Assembly (NCBI RefSeq): GCF_946480305.1
Contig: NZ_CAMLJQ010000013.1
Span: forward strand, 38,820-102,819
From: an uncultured Caldimonas sp.
GTDB taxonomy: Bacteria; Pseudomonadota; Gammaproteobacteria; Burkholderiales; Burkholderiaceae
Reading direction: 5' to 3'
Length of the DNA: 64,000 bases
Below the pieces are notes generated by a model, which had not been told where the DNA came from, made no database searches, and saw only the letters and a list, made by a program, of their open reading frames with translations. Of this stretch, positions 8,453 to 16,838 are shown in pieces (the first letter of the stretch is position 1; the number at the start of each line of letters is the position of its first letter). Both the position numbers and the translations under genes were made by a program.

Positions 8453-9379
8453 TCACGCTGACTTCTGCGTGCGCCGGCGTCGCGCGATCCAGCCCGTAAG
8501 GCCAAGCCCGCCGAGCATCAGTGCATAGGTCGAGGGCTCCGGCACCGCCGACACCGAGCCGACTGCCATCACGGACAACGCGATCTGGATCGGGTCGGCT
8601 CCGGTGTTGAGGAAGGTCAGGCTCAACGTGCGCTGCTGCTGGAAGGAGTCCGCCATGCCGTCCAGCACGGTACTCAGACGCAGCTCGTCTTGCTGGTATT
8701 CCTCGCCGTCCCGGTAGATGCGGCCCCCGATGCTGACCGCGGCCGTGGCTTCGCTTTGGTTTCCTTGCAGCAAGCCGGCGTCGTGCCCTTCGATGTATCC
8801 GTTCGCCGTGATGGTGAGCTGGCTGTTGGGCAGCAGCACCAGACCGGCGTAGAGGTCGGGGTGAGTCCAGCCGAACACCCCCGCGAAAGCATCGGACAAC
8901 CCGGTCGCATAGCCCCATTGCCCCAATGCGGCCTCGGCCACCGCGGTGTCCGAGGACTGGAATGCGGTGGACCAGGCCTTGACCCCCACGTAGCTGCCGA
9001 ACGTGCTCTGGCTGTTGTTCAGCATGAACGTCTTCTCGACGTATTCGTGCCGGAGGTAGTCGTCGTCGTGGTAGTAGTCACCGCTCGGGCCATCGACGTA
9101 AGTCTCGAGCCGGCTTTCGCTGAAGTAGCGGTCGTTCACCGGCAGGTAGCCGGCCTCGATGCCATCGGTGGTGTCGAGATCGACGACCGTATAAGTGAGA
9201 TTGCGCAGATCGGCGCGCGCCGATACGGGAAGTGCCTGCGCGAGCGCGGGTTGAGCCGCCAGTACGGCACCGGCCGACAGGCCGAGCCAGACGCAGGCCG
9301 CCCTGACGCGGGACTTGAAACGCTGTGGGGTACCGCGCACGGACGGGCGTGCAACGGAGTGCGAAGACAAAGATGACAT
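8453..9379 (-). CDS. PEP-CTERM sorting-domain protein
   Basis: A 308-residue exported protein. An N-terminal signal segment after a basic region ends around ALAQA (residues about 45-50). The C-terminus has the PEP-CTERM tripartite signal: VPEPSTYALMLGG, a hydrophobic span, then a basic cluster RRRR. Such proteins are exported by Sec and processed by an EpsH-type exosortase, usually in exopolysaccharide-producing Gram-negatives. The central region has no recognised enzymatic motif; it is rich in Tyr, Asp and Gly. A GGAAGGA site precedes the ATG. No exosortase is in this window. Confidence 0.9.
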   Translation of the reverse strand: MSSLSSHSVARPSVRGTPQRFKSRVRAACVWLGLSAGAVLAAQPALAQALPVSARADLRNLTYTVVDLDTTDGIEAGYLPVNDRYFSESRLETYVDGPSGDYYHDDDYLRHEYVEKTFMLNNSQSTFGSYVGVKAWSTAFQSSDTAVAEAALGQWGYATGLSDAFAGVFGWTHPDLYAGLVLLPNSQLTITANGYIEGHDAGLLQGNQSEATAAVSIGGRIYRDGEEYQQDELRLSTVLDGMADSFQQQRTLSLTFLNTGADPIQIALSVMAVGSVSAVPEPSTYALMLGGLGLTGWIARRRRTQKSA

Positions 9380-9592
9380 GTTGGTTCCTTCCTGTTTGTA
9401 GAGTGATTGGCCCAGCGGGCCGGATCAGACGGTACGCATCCGGAAGGAAACGGCATCCCCCGCTGTCAGGGGGTGCCAGCAGGGTGGGAGGCTCGACGCC
9501 CTGTTGCCATGGGGAGTGCGATACAACTGCGAACGAAAGTTGCCTTCGCACGCATGCCGCTTGTGGGTGCGATCAGACAACGCGTAGCGGCT
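9380..9592. promoter_or_regulatory. Upstream region of the PEP-CTERM gene with a GC hairpin
   Basis: This gap lies between the PEP-CTERM start and the stop of the next minus-strand gene. A strong imperfect hairpin at 9452-9477 pairs GGCA(T)CCCCC with GGGGGTGCC around a 7-base loop. Smaller dyads are GGCCC/GGGCC at 9409-9421 and CCGGAT/ATCCGG at 9420-9443. The hairpin may end the upstream membrane-protein transcript or serve as an operator for the PEP-CTERM gene. Confidence 0.4.
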
Positions 9593-10321
9593 TCAGCGCT
9601 CGCGGCAGACCTCCGCACCTTCCCTGGCGCCTCTCATCTTCGTGGCCAATGCCAACACGTCCCGTTGGTACGCCAACCGGTGCTGCAGGGCCCGCGCGAT
9701 CAAGCCTCCGAGCGTGAGCGCGCCCAGCAGCGCAAAGCCCATCTGCCATGGCGTGCTGCTCAACGGAGCCATGCCGGTTTCGATCTCGCGCCACACCGCC
9801 CAGCCCGCCGCCGCCCACGCAAACAGCGCCAGCTTGTCGAGCCCGCCGAAGAGCAACCCGAAGCGCATTTCAAGGCGGCGCATCTTGGCCGCAAGCCAGA
9901 GGTCGGCCGTGCGCAATGCGCGAAGGCTGAAGTGGTCCAGCCGCCATGCGTTGGTGGCGTCGTGCAGGTATTCCCACTGCTGTGCATGCAGAGCGAACCG
10001 GCGCGTGGACGCCAGCAGCGGCAGGCTTGCCAGCAACTGCGCGGCGATCATGCCGGAGGCGAACAGCAGCGAGGCCATGCCCAAGGCCGCCGCGGCGTTG
10101 CGCAGCGAGGTGGGCAACCCCAGGGACCCATGCGCCACCGCGAACAGGCACAGCAGGCCGAAGCAGCCGATGGCGGCCCACAGCAGGTAGGTGCCGGCGC
10201 GGTGCAGCAAGGCTTCGAGCGGGCTGTGCACGTGGCGCAGACCCATGGGCTTGAGTTCATCGAGCTGGTGCAGCAGGCGCAGCAGCGAGTCGACGTCGTC
10301 ACTCAGGTGGGTCGGCTTCAT
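9593..10321 (-). CDS. Four-helix membrane protein, function unknown
   Basis: A 242-residue protein with hydrophobic spans near residues 45-65, 80-105, 170-187 and 200-220. The cytosolic loops are rich in Arg and Leu (for example LRALRTADLWLAAKMRR). No family could be named. The true start is the ATG at 10321, because it overlaps the stop of the DUF3892 gene in the coupled arrangement TGATG; a longer open frame upstream is the out-of-frame shadow of that gene. It is probably co-transcribed with, and may act with, the DUF3892 protein. Confidence 0.75.
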   Translation of the reverse strand: MKPTHLSDDVDSLLRLLHQLDELKPMGLRHVHSPLEALLHRAGTYLLWAAIGCFGLLCLFAVAHGSLGLPTSLRNAAAALGMASLLFASGMIAAQLLASLPLLASTRRFALHAQQWEYLHDATNAWRLDHFSLRALRTADLWLAAKMRRLEMRFGLLFGGLDKLALFAWAAAGWAVWREIETGMAPLSSTPWQMGFALLGALTLGGLIARALQHRLAYQRDVLALATKMRGAREGAEVCRER

Positions 10322-10620
10322 CACAGCAGCGCGCAGTGTTCGTTGCAGGGCGGCAGCTCGAGCAGGGTGTCTTTCCAGCGGCCGCCGGCACGCACCCGCA
10401 GGTGCGGGCGTTTGCCTTCTTCCCGGACGATGCGCAGGTACTGGTGCTCGCCGGTGTGGCGGTCGACCGTATAGAACAGCTCGAGTTGCTGGTGGATGCG
10501 GGAGATGGCGGTGTCGAGGTCGAGCTGCCATTTGCCCCGCAGGTTGCCGATGTGCGTGATGTGCTCGTGGCCGGTACCTCCTTCGGCCAGGGTCACGCAG
10601 GTGATTTCGTATTCTTTCAT
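10321..10620 (-). CDS. DUF3892-like small protein
   Basis: A 99-residue soluble protein beginning MKEYEITCVTLA with a GGTGHEHITHIG block, the pattern of DUF3892. The family is small and of unknown function. The second ATG (10620) is chosen because a GGGGAGG ribosome site lies just before it. It is divergent from the restriction-modification operon, and one of two similar 21-base palindromes lies 18-38 bases upstream of its ATG. It is followed with a 1-base stop/start overlap by a membrane protein. Confidence 0.75.
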   Translation of the reverse strand: MKEYEITCVTLAEGGTGHEHITHIGNLRGKWQLDLDTAISRIHQQLELFYTVDRHTGEHQYLRIVREEGKRPHLRVRAGGRWKDTLLELPPCNEHCALL

Positions 10621-10637
10621 GCGCCTCCCCAAAAATA

Positions 10638-10658
10638 TGCATCAACGCGAATGATGCA
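10638..10658. promoter_or_regulatory. Palindrome 1 (TGCATCA-N7-TGATGCA)
   Basis: A perfect 7-base inverted repeat with a 7-base spacer, immediately upstream of the DUF3892 gene. It aligns with palindrome 2, 69 bases away, including the extra flank CGAATGRTGCAAA. Two related sites in one divergent promoter region are typical of a dimeric helix-turn-helix repressor. Confidence 0.6.
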
Positions 10659-10706
10659 AAACGGCGCGATCATAGTTGCGAGCGCGGCGCAGCGCAAACA
10701 AAATCG

Positions 10707-10727
10707 CGCATCATTTCGAATGGTGCA
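10707..10727. promoter_or_regulatory. Palindrome 2 (CGCATCA-N7-TGGTGCA)
   Basis: The second copy of the dyad at 10638-10658, with the same 7-7-7 layout and mismatches in the outer pair and one inner pair. It ends 2 bases before the proposed GTG start (10730) of the first gene of the restriction-modification locus, so a bound protein would block that start. Confidence 0.55.
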
Positions 10728-10729
10728 AA

Positions 10730-11317
10730 GTGATACAGACGTTGTTGGAGTTGGTCGACGTGCGCGCCGGCCACCCTTTCCGGGGCAGCGTGCCCGTGGT
10801 GGAAGGCGGCAACGCCCAGGCCTTGCAGTTGCGCGACCTCACCGCCGATGGCGGGGTGCAGTGGAGCGGGCTCGTGCGCACGCGGATCGACGAGCACAAG
10901 CGCCCTCAGTGGTTGCAGCCGGGTGACGTGCTGTTCGTCGCCCGCGGCAGCCGCAACCAGGCGGTGTGCCTGCAGCAGGTGCCCGAGCGGGTCGTGTGCT
11001 CCCAATACTTCTTTCTGCTGCGGGTGCGTTCGCCCCAGCTGCTGCCCGAGTTCCTCGCGTGGCAGCTCAACCGGGCGCCGGCCCAGCGCTACTTCGCCGC
11101 CAACGCCGAAGGCTCGGACCAGCTCAGCATCCGCCGCGGCGTGCTGGAGGCGGCCCCGCTCGCGGTGCCGCCGCTGGAGCGCCAGCGCCTGGCGATCGAG
11201 CTGTCGCACGCCGCCGTGCGCGAGAAGCAGGCGTTCGAAGCACTGATCCGCAACCGGCAGCAGCAGCTCGACGCGTTGGCGTTCGAGCTGTTCGAGCAAG
11301 AATCCATTTCCGGCTGA
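10730..11317 (+). CDS. Half-length type I specificity-like protein (upstream)
   Basis: A 195-residue protein resembling one half of a type I HsdS: a target-recognition-like region (LKPGD-type motif here as LQPGDVLFVARG) followed by a conserved helix with PLAVPPLERQRLAIEL and a C-terminal coiled segment. Full HsdS proteins have two such halves, about 400 residues. The start is uncertain: GTG 10730 gives a compact N-terminus, while a TTG at 10676 adds 18 basic residues; neither has a clear ribosome site. It lies 5 bases before hsdM and is the first gene of the operon. With the second half-S after hsdM it could form a split specificity subunit, or act as a regulator or accessory subunit. Confidence 0.75.
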   Translation: MIQTLLELVDVRAGHPFRGSVPVVEGGNAQALQLRDLTADGGVQWSGLVRTRIDEHKRPQWLQPGDVLFVARGSRNQAVCLQQVPERVVCSQYFFLLRVRSPQLLPEFLAWQLNRAPAQRYFAANAEGSDQLSIRRGVLEAAPLAVPPLERQRLAIELSHAAVREKQAFEALIRNRQQQLDALAFELFEQESISG

Positions 11318-11322
11318 CACGC

Positions 11323-12834
11323 ATGACCGCCACGCCGATCCAGCAAGACACGATCAACGCCGCCGTCTGGGCTGCCTGCGACACCTTCCGCGGCATCGTC
11401 GACCCGAGCATCTACAAGGACTACGTCCTGACGATGCTGTTCCTCAAGTACATCTCCGACGTCTGGCAGGACCACTACGAGCAATACCAGGCGCAGCACG
11501 GCAACCACCCCGAGCTGATCGAGGAGCTGCTGAAGAACGAGCGCTTCGTGCTGCCGCCCGAGGCGAACTTCCACGCACTGCACAAGGCGCGCCACGAGCC
11601 GGGCAACGGCGAGCGCATCGACCGGGCGCTGCACACGATCGAAGACAGCAACTTCGGCAAGCTGGGCAGCGTGTTCCAGGACATCAGCTTCAACTCCACC
11701 AAGCTGGGCGACGAGGCACAGAAGAACGACATCCTGCGCCACCTGCTGGAAGACTTCGCGCGGCCCGAGCTGAACCTGCGCCCGAGCCGGGTGGGCTCGC
11801 TCGACGTGATCGGCAACGCCTACGAATACCTGATCAAGCACTTCGCCTCCACCAGCGGCAAGAAGGCGGGCGAGTTCTACACGCCGCCGGAGGTGTCGCA
11901 GCTGATGGCGCAGCTGGTCGACCCACGCGAAGGCGACGAGATCTGCGACCCGACCTGCGGCTCGGGCTCGTTGCTGATGAAGTGCGGGCAGCTGATCCGC
12001 GAGCGCACCGGCAGCAAGCGCTACGCGCTGTACGGGCAGGAAGCGATCGGCAGCACCTGGGCGCTGGCGAAGATGAACATGTTCCTGCACGGCGAGGACA
12101 ACCACCGCATCGAGTGGGGCGACACGCTGCGCAACCCCAAGCTGCTCGATGCCGAAGGCGCGTTGAAGCGATTCGACGTGGTGGTCGCCAACCCGCCCTT
12201 CTCGCTCGAGAAGTGGGGCCACGAGGCGGCCGCGGCCGACCGGTACAAGCGCTTCCGCCGCGGGGTGCCGCCGCGCACCAAGGCCGACTACGCCTTCATC
12301 CTGCACATGGTCGAGACGATGAAGCCCGACACCGGGCGCATGGCCGTGGTGGTGCCTCACGGCGTGCTGTTCCGCGGTGCGGCCGAGGGCAGGATCCGCC
12401 AGCAGCTGGTCGACGAGAACCTGCTCGACACCGTGATCGGCCTGCCCGAAAAGCTGTTCTACGGCACGGGCATCCCGGCCGCCGTGCTGGTGCTGCGCAG
12501 GAACAAGCCCGACGACCAGGTGTTGTTCATCGACGCGAGCCGCGAATACCAGGACGGCAAGAACCAGAACGTGCTGCGTGCGCAGGATCTCTACAGGATC
12601 ACCGCCACCTGCGCCGCGCGACGCAACGTCGACAAGTACGCACACCTCGCGAGCCGGCAGCAGATCGCGGCCAACGGCTACAACCTCAACATCCCCCGCT
12701 ACGTGGACACCTTCGAACACCAGCAGACGATCGACCTGCACGCCGTGCGCGACGAGCGCGAGAAGCTCAAGGGCGAGCTGCTGGTGCTGGAGGAGAAGAT
12801 GGCGAGCTACCTGAAGGACCTCGGCTATGAATGA
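11323..12834 (+). CDS. hsdM: Type I restriction-modification methyltransferase subunit
   Basis: A 503-residue N6-adenine methyltransferase. The N-terminal HsdM helical domain (residues about 8-145) precedes the catalytic domain, with the S-adenosylmethionine motif DPTCGSGS near 209-216 and the catalytic motif NPPF at 290-293. KAGEFYTPPEVSQLM just before motif I is the family hallmark. It methylates adenine in the site chosen by the S subunit. The ATG at 11323 follows the upstream half-S stop by 5 bases. The 3' end overlaps the start of the second S gene by 8 bases. All key residues are present, so methylation activity is expected. Confidence 0.95.
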   Translation: MTATPIQQDTINAAVWAACDTFRGIVDPSIYKDYVLTMLFLKYISDVWQDHYEQYQAQHGNHPELIEELLKNERFVLPPEANFHALHKARHEPGNGERIDRALHTIEDSNFGKLGSVFQDISFNSTKLGDEAQKNDILRHLLEDFARPELNLRPSRVGSLDVIGNAYEYLIKHFASTSGKKAGEFYTPPEVSQLMAQLVDPREGDEICDPTCGSGSLLMKCGQLIRERTGSKRYALYGQEAIGSTWALAKMNMFLHGEDNHRIEWGDTLRNPKLLDAEGALKRFDVVVANPPFSLEKWGHEAAAADRYKRFRRGVPPRTKADYAFILHMVETMKPDTGRMAVVVPHGVLFRGAAEGRIRQQLVDENLLDTVIGLPEKLFYGTGIPAAVLVLRRNKPDDQVLFIDASREYQDGKNQNVLRAQDLYRITATCAARRNVDKYAHLASRQQIAANGYNLNIPRYVDTFEHQQTIDLHAVRDEREKLKGELLVLEEKMASYLKDLGYE

Positions 12835-13492
12835 CGCCAGCGGGCTGCCCGAAGGCTGGCAGCGCGTGCCGCTGCACGAGGTGGCCGAAGTGCGCACCGG
12901 CCTGGCGAAGGGCAAGCAGGGCCTGCGCGACCCGGTCAGCCTGCCCTACCTGCGCGTGGCCAACGTGCAGGACGGCTACTTCGACCTCGACGAGGTGAAG
13001 ACCATCGCCGTCGAGCGTGCCGACGTGGAGCGCTACGCGCTGCGGGCCGGCGACGTGCTGATGACCGAAGGCGGCGACTTCGACAAGCTGGGCCGCGGCG
13101 CGGTCTGGGGCGCGCAGATTCCCGTGTGCCTGCACCAGAACCATGTGTTCGTGGTGCGGCCGCACACCGGTGTGCTCGACCCGCACTATCTTTCGGCGTT
13201 GTCGGCCAGCGCGCACGGCCGCAACTACTTCATGGGCTGCGCCAAGCGCAGCACCAACCTCGCAAGCATCAATTCGTCGCAGCTCAAGGCCTTTCCGGTG
13301 CTGCTGCCGCCGATCGAGGAGCAGCGCGCGATGGCGCGGCTGTTCGGCGTGTGGGACGAAGCGATCGACCTGCACGAACGTGAGCTGGTGCGGCTGCGCA
13401 AGGAAAAGGCCGCGCTGATGCACGACCTGATCTCCGGTCGCCGCCGCGTGCCGTCGCATCGCCTGCGCGACGAAGAGCGCGCGGGGGCGTGA
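12827..13492 (+). CDS. hsdS: Half-length type I specificity subunit (single TRD)
   Basis: A 221-residue HsdS-type protein with one target-recognition domain (WQRVPLHEVAEVRTGLAKG, then YALRAGDVLMTEGGDFDKLG) and one conserved spacer-helix region (PPIEEQRAMARLF, then LHERELVRLRKEKAALMHDLISG). Normal HsdS has two copies of each. Half-S proteins can dimerise to recognise a palindromic target, or could pair with the other half-S upstream of hsdM. It overlaps hsdM by 8 bases and ends with a 1-base overlap with hsdR. The TRD is well conserved in form, so DNA recognition is expected. Confidence 0.88.
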   Translation: MNDASGLPEGWQRVPLHEVAEVRTGLAKGKQGLRDPVSLPYLRVANVQDGYFDLDEVKTIAVERADVERYALRAGDVLMTEGGDFDKLGRGAVWGAQIPVCLHQNHVFVVRPHTGVLDPHYLSALSASAHGRNYFMGCAKRSTNLASINSSQLKAFPVLLPPIEEQRAMARLFGVWDEAIDLHERELVRLRKEKAALMHDLISGRRRVPSHRLRDEERAGA

Positions 13493-16386
13493 TGGCCGGC
13501 AGCGCCGGCGCGTCGACCCTCACATTCGAAGCCCTGTGCCTGCTGTGCAGGCTGGGCTGGCGATACGTCGACCATGAGACCGCCGCGCGGTGGCGGGGCA
13601 GCGCGCGCGAGCCGCTGCTGAAGCAGCGCCTCGTCGAGGTGCTGCAGACGCGCCGCTTCGACTACAAGGGGCAGTCCTACCCGTTGTCGCCCCACGGCAT
13701 CGACCAGGTGGTGCGCGCGCTGTCTTCGGTGAACCTGGGTGACGGCCTGCTGCCGGCCAACCAGCGCGTCTACGGCAAGCTCGCGCTCGGCATCACGGTG
13801 ACCGAGTTCATGCCGGACGGCAAACGGCACCAGCCCACCATCGCGTTGATCGACTGGAACGACCCCGCGGCCAACCGCTGGGACGTGACGGATGCGATGC
13901 CCTTGCTTTGCATGCAGGGGCAGCGCGAGCGCACGCTCGACCTGGTGTGCTACGTGAACGGCGTACCGCTGGCCGTCGTGCAAGCCGGAGCCGATGCCGT
14001 GGCCCGGCTGCTGCACCAGCAACGGCCCGACGAACTGCCGCATCTGCATGCCTACGTGCAACTGCTGCTCGCGCTGCGGCCCGGCGATGCACGCTATGGC
14101 ACCACCGGGACGCCACAGCGGCTGTGGGCGCGGTGGCGCGACGAGGAGCACACCGACGTGCAGCACGCGCACTGGAAGAGCGCACCGCTCGACGCCGCCA
14201 TGCTTGCCGCGCACGGCCGGCCGGCGCCGCAGCCGACGGCGTCGATCGGCGACCACGAGCGGCTCGTGGCCTCGCTGTTGCAGCCCGCGCGCCTGCTCGA
14301 GCTGCTGCGCTTCTTCATCCTGTTCGACCGCAGGGTCGGCAAGATCGTCGCGCGGCACCAGCAGTTCTTCGGCGTGCGCGCGCTGCTCAGGCGCATCAGC
14401 GAGCGTCGCGCGGACGGGGGGCGCGAAGGGGGCATCGCCTGGCACACCGCGGGCTCGGGCAAGAGCTACACGATGGTGTTTCTCACCCGCGCGCTGCTGC
14501 TGCGCGCAAGCCTGAAAGCATGCAGGGTCGTGGTGGTGACCGACCGGGTGGACCTCGAAGAGCAGCTCGCCGGCAACTTCATCAACAGCGGGGCCTTCGG
14601 CTCGTCCATCGCCACGCGCAAGGACGGCGAGAAAGCCCGTGCGGCCTCCGGCCGCGAACTTGCGCGCCGCATCGGCCGGGGCACCGATCGCATCGTGTTC
14701 TCGCTGGTGCACAAGTTCAACACCGCCTCGCGCCTGCCCGAGTGCTACAACCCGTCGGCCGACCTGGTGGTGCTGGTCGATGAAGGCCACCGCAGCCACG
14801 GGGGCCTGCACCACGAGCGCATGCGGCGCTCGCTGCCGCGGGCGGCCTATGTCGCCTTCACCGGCACGCCGCTGCTGCGAGGCGAGAAGGCGAACAACCC
14901 GTTCGGCCCCATCGTGCACGCCTATACGCTGCCGATGGCCGTGGACGACGGCGCGGTGGTGCCGCTGCTCTACGAGGCGCGCGTGCCCGAGCTGTCGGTG
15001 GACGAGGCGGCCGCGACCCGCTGGTTCGAGCACCTCACCGCCCAGCTGCCGCACGCGCAGGCGCAGCAGCTCAAGTGGCGGTTTGCCGACCAGCGGGCCG
15101 TGCACGGCGCCGCGGGCCGCATCCAGCTGATCGCCTGGGACATCGCGCTGCATTTCGATGAGCAGTTCAAGCAGCCGCGCACCGGCCTGAAAGGCCAGAT
15201 CGCCACCGCCAGCAAGCGTGACGCGATCCGCTACAAGCAGTGCCTCGATGCCACCGGCCTCGTGAGCAGTGCGGTGGTCATCTCGGCGCCCGAGTCGCCG
15301 GAAGGCGATGTCGCGCCAGGGGCCGACCCGGACCACGAGGTGCAGCAGTGGTGGCGCGCGCACGTGGGCCGCCATGCCACGACCTATGAACGCCAGGTGC
15401 TTGCGGGCTTTGCCGGCGACGAGGCGCCCGACCTGCTGATCGTGGTCGATCGCCTGCTCACGGGCTTCGACGCGCCGCGCAATGCGGTGCTCTACATCGA
15501 CAAGCCGTTGAAGCAGCATGCGCTGATCCAGGCGGTCGCCCGCGTGAACCGCCCGTGGCACGGCAAGCGCCACGGACTGCTCGTCGACTACCGCGGCGTG
15601 CTGCAGGAGCTCGACGTCACGTTGCAGGCCTACCAGGACCTGCAGGCCCGCATGCAGGCGGGCTACGACGCGGCGGATCTCGAGGGCCTGTACCGGCCCG
15701 TGGCCCGTGTGCAGGAGACACGGGTGCCCGCGCACACCCCCTCGTCGCCCGAGTACCAGACTGCTGTGCGCCAGTTGCGCCGGGTGGTCGATGAACACGT
15801 GCACGGCGTGAAGGTGCGCGAGCCGCAGGCGACCTACCGGGTAGACCCCGGGTCCGAGCCTGCATCGGATATTGCCCGGTGGAGCGACGAGCGACTGCGC
15901 CGCGAGGCTGCCTTGCTGCGGGGCCGCGTGACCCGGACGATCGAGGTCGACCTGGCCGGCGACGCCCGGGCACAGCAGGTGTATGGCGACCTGCTGGCCG
16001 AGGCCGTACAACGTGCGGAGGCGGCATTCGATCAACCGCGCAGGCAGTACGCCGTGTGGCGCGATGCGGCCCGCCGAGTGGCGCAAGGCGAACCGCTCGC
16101 AGACGAGCCCGCTCGCGACGACCCTGAACGGATTTGCTTCGACATCCTGCAACGGGCGTCCGGCGAGGATGGTTTCCACGCGACGCACGATGCGGCGCAG
16201 CTGCGCGCCGAGGCCCAGACCATGGCGCAGGTCGTGCGCCAGGCCTTGACCGAGCATTCGCTCCACCCGGCGGACGGCGACGCCGCCATCCGGCGCGCCC
16301 TGCTGCCGCAGCTTTATCCGCGCTTGGGGCTGGAGCGCGCCAGGCTGGCGATCGAGCAGGTGATACGCGCCGTGCGCGACGCGTGA
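13492..16386 (+). CDS. hsdR: Type I restriction subunit HsdR with altered nuclease motif
   Basis: A 964-residue motor/nuclease subunit. The superfamily 2 translocase motifs look intact: Walker A in WHTAGSGKSYTMVF (near 317-330), DEGH box VLVDEGHRS (near 428-436), FTGTPLLRG, and TGFDAPRNAVLYID. The N-terminal nuclease domain normally has D...ExK. Here the Asp is present at 150 (RTLDLVCYVNGVPL), but the next block reads AVVQAGADA, placing Gln 164 and Gly 166 where the family has Glu and Lys. The codons are CAA GCC GGA. Cleavage may therefore be lost while translocation persists. The ATG at 13492 overlaps the hsdS stop by one base. Length is close to the family norm. Confidence 0.92.
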   Translation: MAGSAGASTLTFEALCLLCRLGWRYVDHETAARWRGSAREPLLKQRLVEVLQTRRFDYKGQSYPLSPHGIDQVVRALSSVNLGDGLLPANQRVYGKLALGITVTEFMPDGKRHQPTIALIDWNDPAANRWDVTDAMPLLCMQGQRERTLDLVCYVNGVPLAVVQAGADAVARLLHQQRPDELPHLHAYVQLLLALRPGDARYGTTGTPQRLWARWRDEEHTDVQHAHWKSAPLDAAMLAAHGRPAPQPTASIGDHERLVASLLQPARLLELLRFFILFDRRVGKIVARHQQFFGVRALLRRISERRADGGREGGIAWHTAGSGKSYTMVFLTRALLLRASLKACRVVVVTDRVDLEEQLAGNFINSGAFGSSIATRKDGEKARAASGRELARRIGRGTDRIVFSLVHKFNTASRLPECYNPSADLVVLVDEGHRSHGGLHHERMRRSLPRAAYVAFTGTPLLRGEKANNPFGPIVHAYTLPMAVDDGAVVPLLYEARVPELSVDEAAATRWFEHLTAQLPHAQAQQLKWRFADQRAVHGAAGRIQLIAWDIALHFDEQFKQPRTGLKGQIATASKRDAIRYKQCLDATGLVSSAVVISAPESPEGDVAPGADPDHEVQQWWRAHVGRHATTYERQVLAGFAGDEAPDLLIVVDRLLTGFDAPRNAVLYIDKPLKQHALIQAVARVNRPWHGKRHGLLVDYRGVLQELDVTLQAYQDLQARMQAGYDAADLEGLYRPVARVQETRVPAHTPSSPEYQTAVRQLRRVVDEHVHGVKVREPQATYRVDPGSEPASDIARWSDERLRREAALLRGRVTRTIEVDLAGDARAQQVYGDLLAEAVQRAEAAFDQPRRQYAVWRDAARRVAQGEPLADEPARDDPERICFDILQRASGEDGFHATHDAAQLRAEAQTMAQVVRQALTEHSLHPADGDAAIRRALLPQLYPRLGLERARLAIEQVIRAVRDA

Positions 16387-16408
16387 TGCTCCGCCGCAGC
16401 CGGCGGCC

Positions 16409-16762
16409 TCACGCCTGCACGATCATCTCGAAGCCGCCATAGATCAACCGCTTGCCGTCGAACGGCATCGGGTTCGTCTCCGGTTCCAGCCGCGGATCGG
16501 CCATCACCTTGGCCATGCCGGCGTCGCGCACCGCCTTCGACGGCCAGGTGATCCAAGAGAACACCACGGTCTCGTCGTCCTGGCACTTCACCGCCATCGG
16601 GAACGAGGTGAGCTTGCCCTGGGGCACGTCGTCGCCCCAGCATTCGACGACGCTCAATGCGCCGTGCTCCTTGAACACCACCGACGCCAGCTCGGCGTGC
16701 CGGCGGTAGGTCTCGCGGTTGGCCGTCGGTACTGCGGCCACGAATCCATCGACGTAGGTCAT
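16409..16762 (-). CDS. DUF1428 (YbaA-like) protein
   Basis: A 117-residue protein matching the DUF1428 pattern: MTYVDGFVAAVPTANRE at the start, VVECWGDDVP, FSWITWPSKAVRD and a C-terminal MPFDGKRLIYGGFE. It is a ferredoxin-like dimeric fold of unknown function, widespread in proteobacteria. The ATG at 16762 is chosen because the family starts with this tyrosine-valine block and a GGAGC site precedes it. A perfect 9-base-stem hairpin lies 20-41 bases upstream of the ATG, and another hairpin lies further up, between it and the AraC-type gene on the same strand. Confidence 0.88.
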   Translation of the reverse strand: MTYVDGFVAAVPTANRETYRRHAELASVVFKEHGALSVVECWGDDVPQGKLTSFPMAVKCQDDETVVFSWITWPSKAVRDAGMAKVMADPRLEPETNPMPFDGKRLIYGGFEMIVQA

Positions 16763-16781
16763 GTGTGTTGCTCCTGGTTGG

Positions 16782-16803
16782 GGCGCCTGCCGGTGCAGGC
16801 GCC
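16782..16803 (-). terminator. GC hairpin in the DUF1428 leader
   Basis: GGCGCCTGC and its exact reverse complement flank a 4-base loop. It sits immediately upstream of the DUF1428 ribosome site. It may be an attenuating or stabilising leader hairpin; there is no T run. Confidence 0.45.
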
Positions 16804-16838
16804 TCTTCGACGACGAGTGACCGGGTCGGTTTTCGACG

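Noticed and set aside
9455..9480. Possible sigma-54 promoter (TGGCAC...) upstream of the PEP-CTERM gene
   Set aside because: The -12 element (TTGC) is missing at the right spacing; the sequence is part of a hairpin.
13225..16266. A 1013-codon antisense frame inside hsdR
   Set aside because: No domain or motif; it is the mirror of a GC-rich gene, and the sense strand has clear HsdR motifs.
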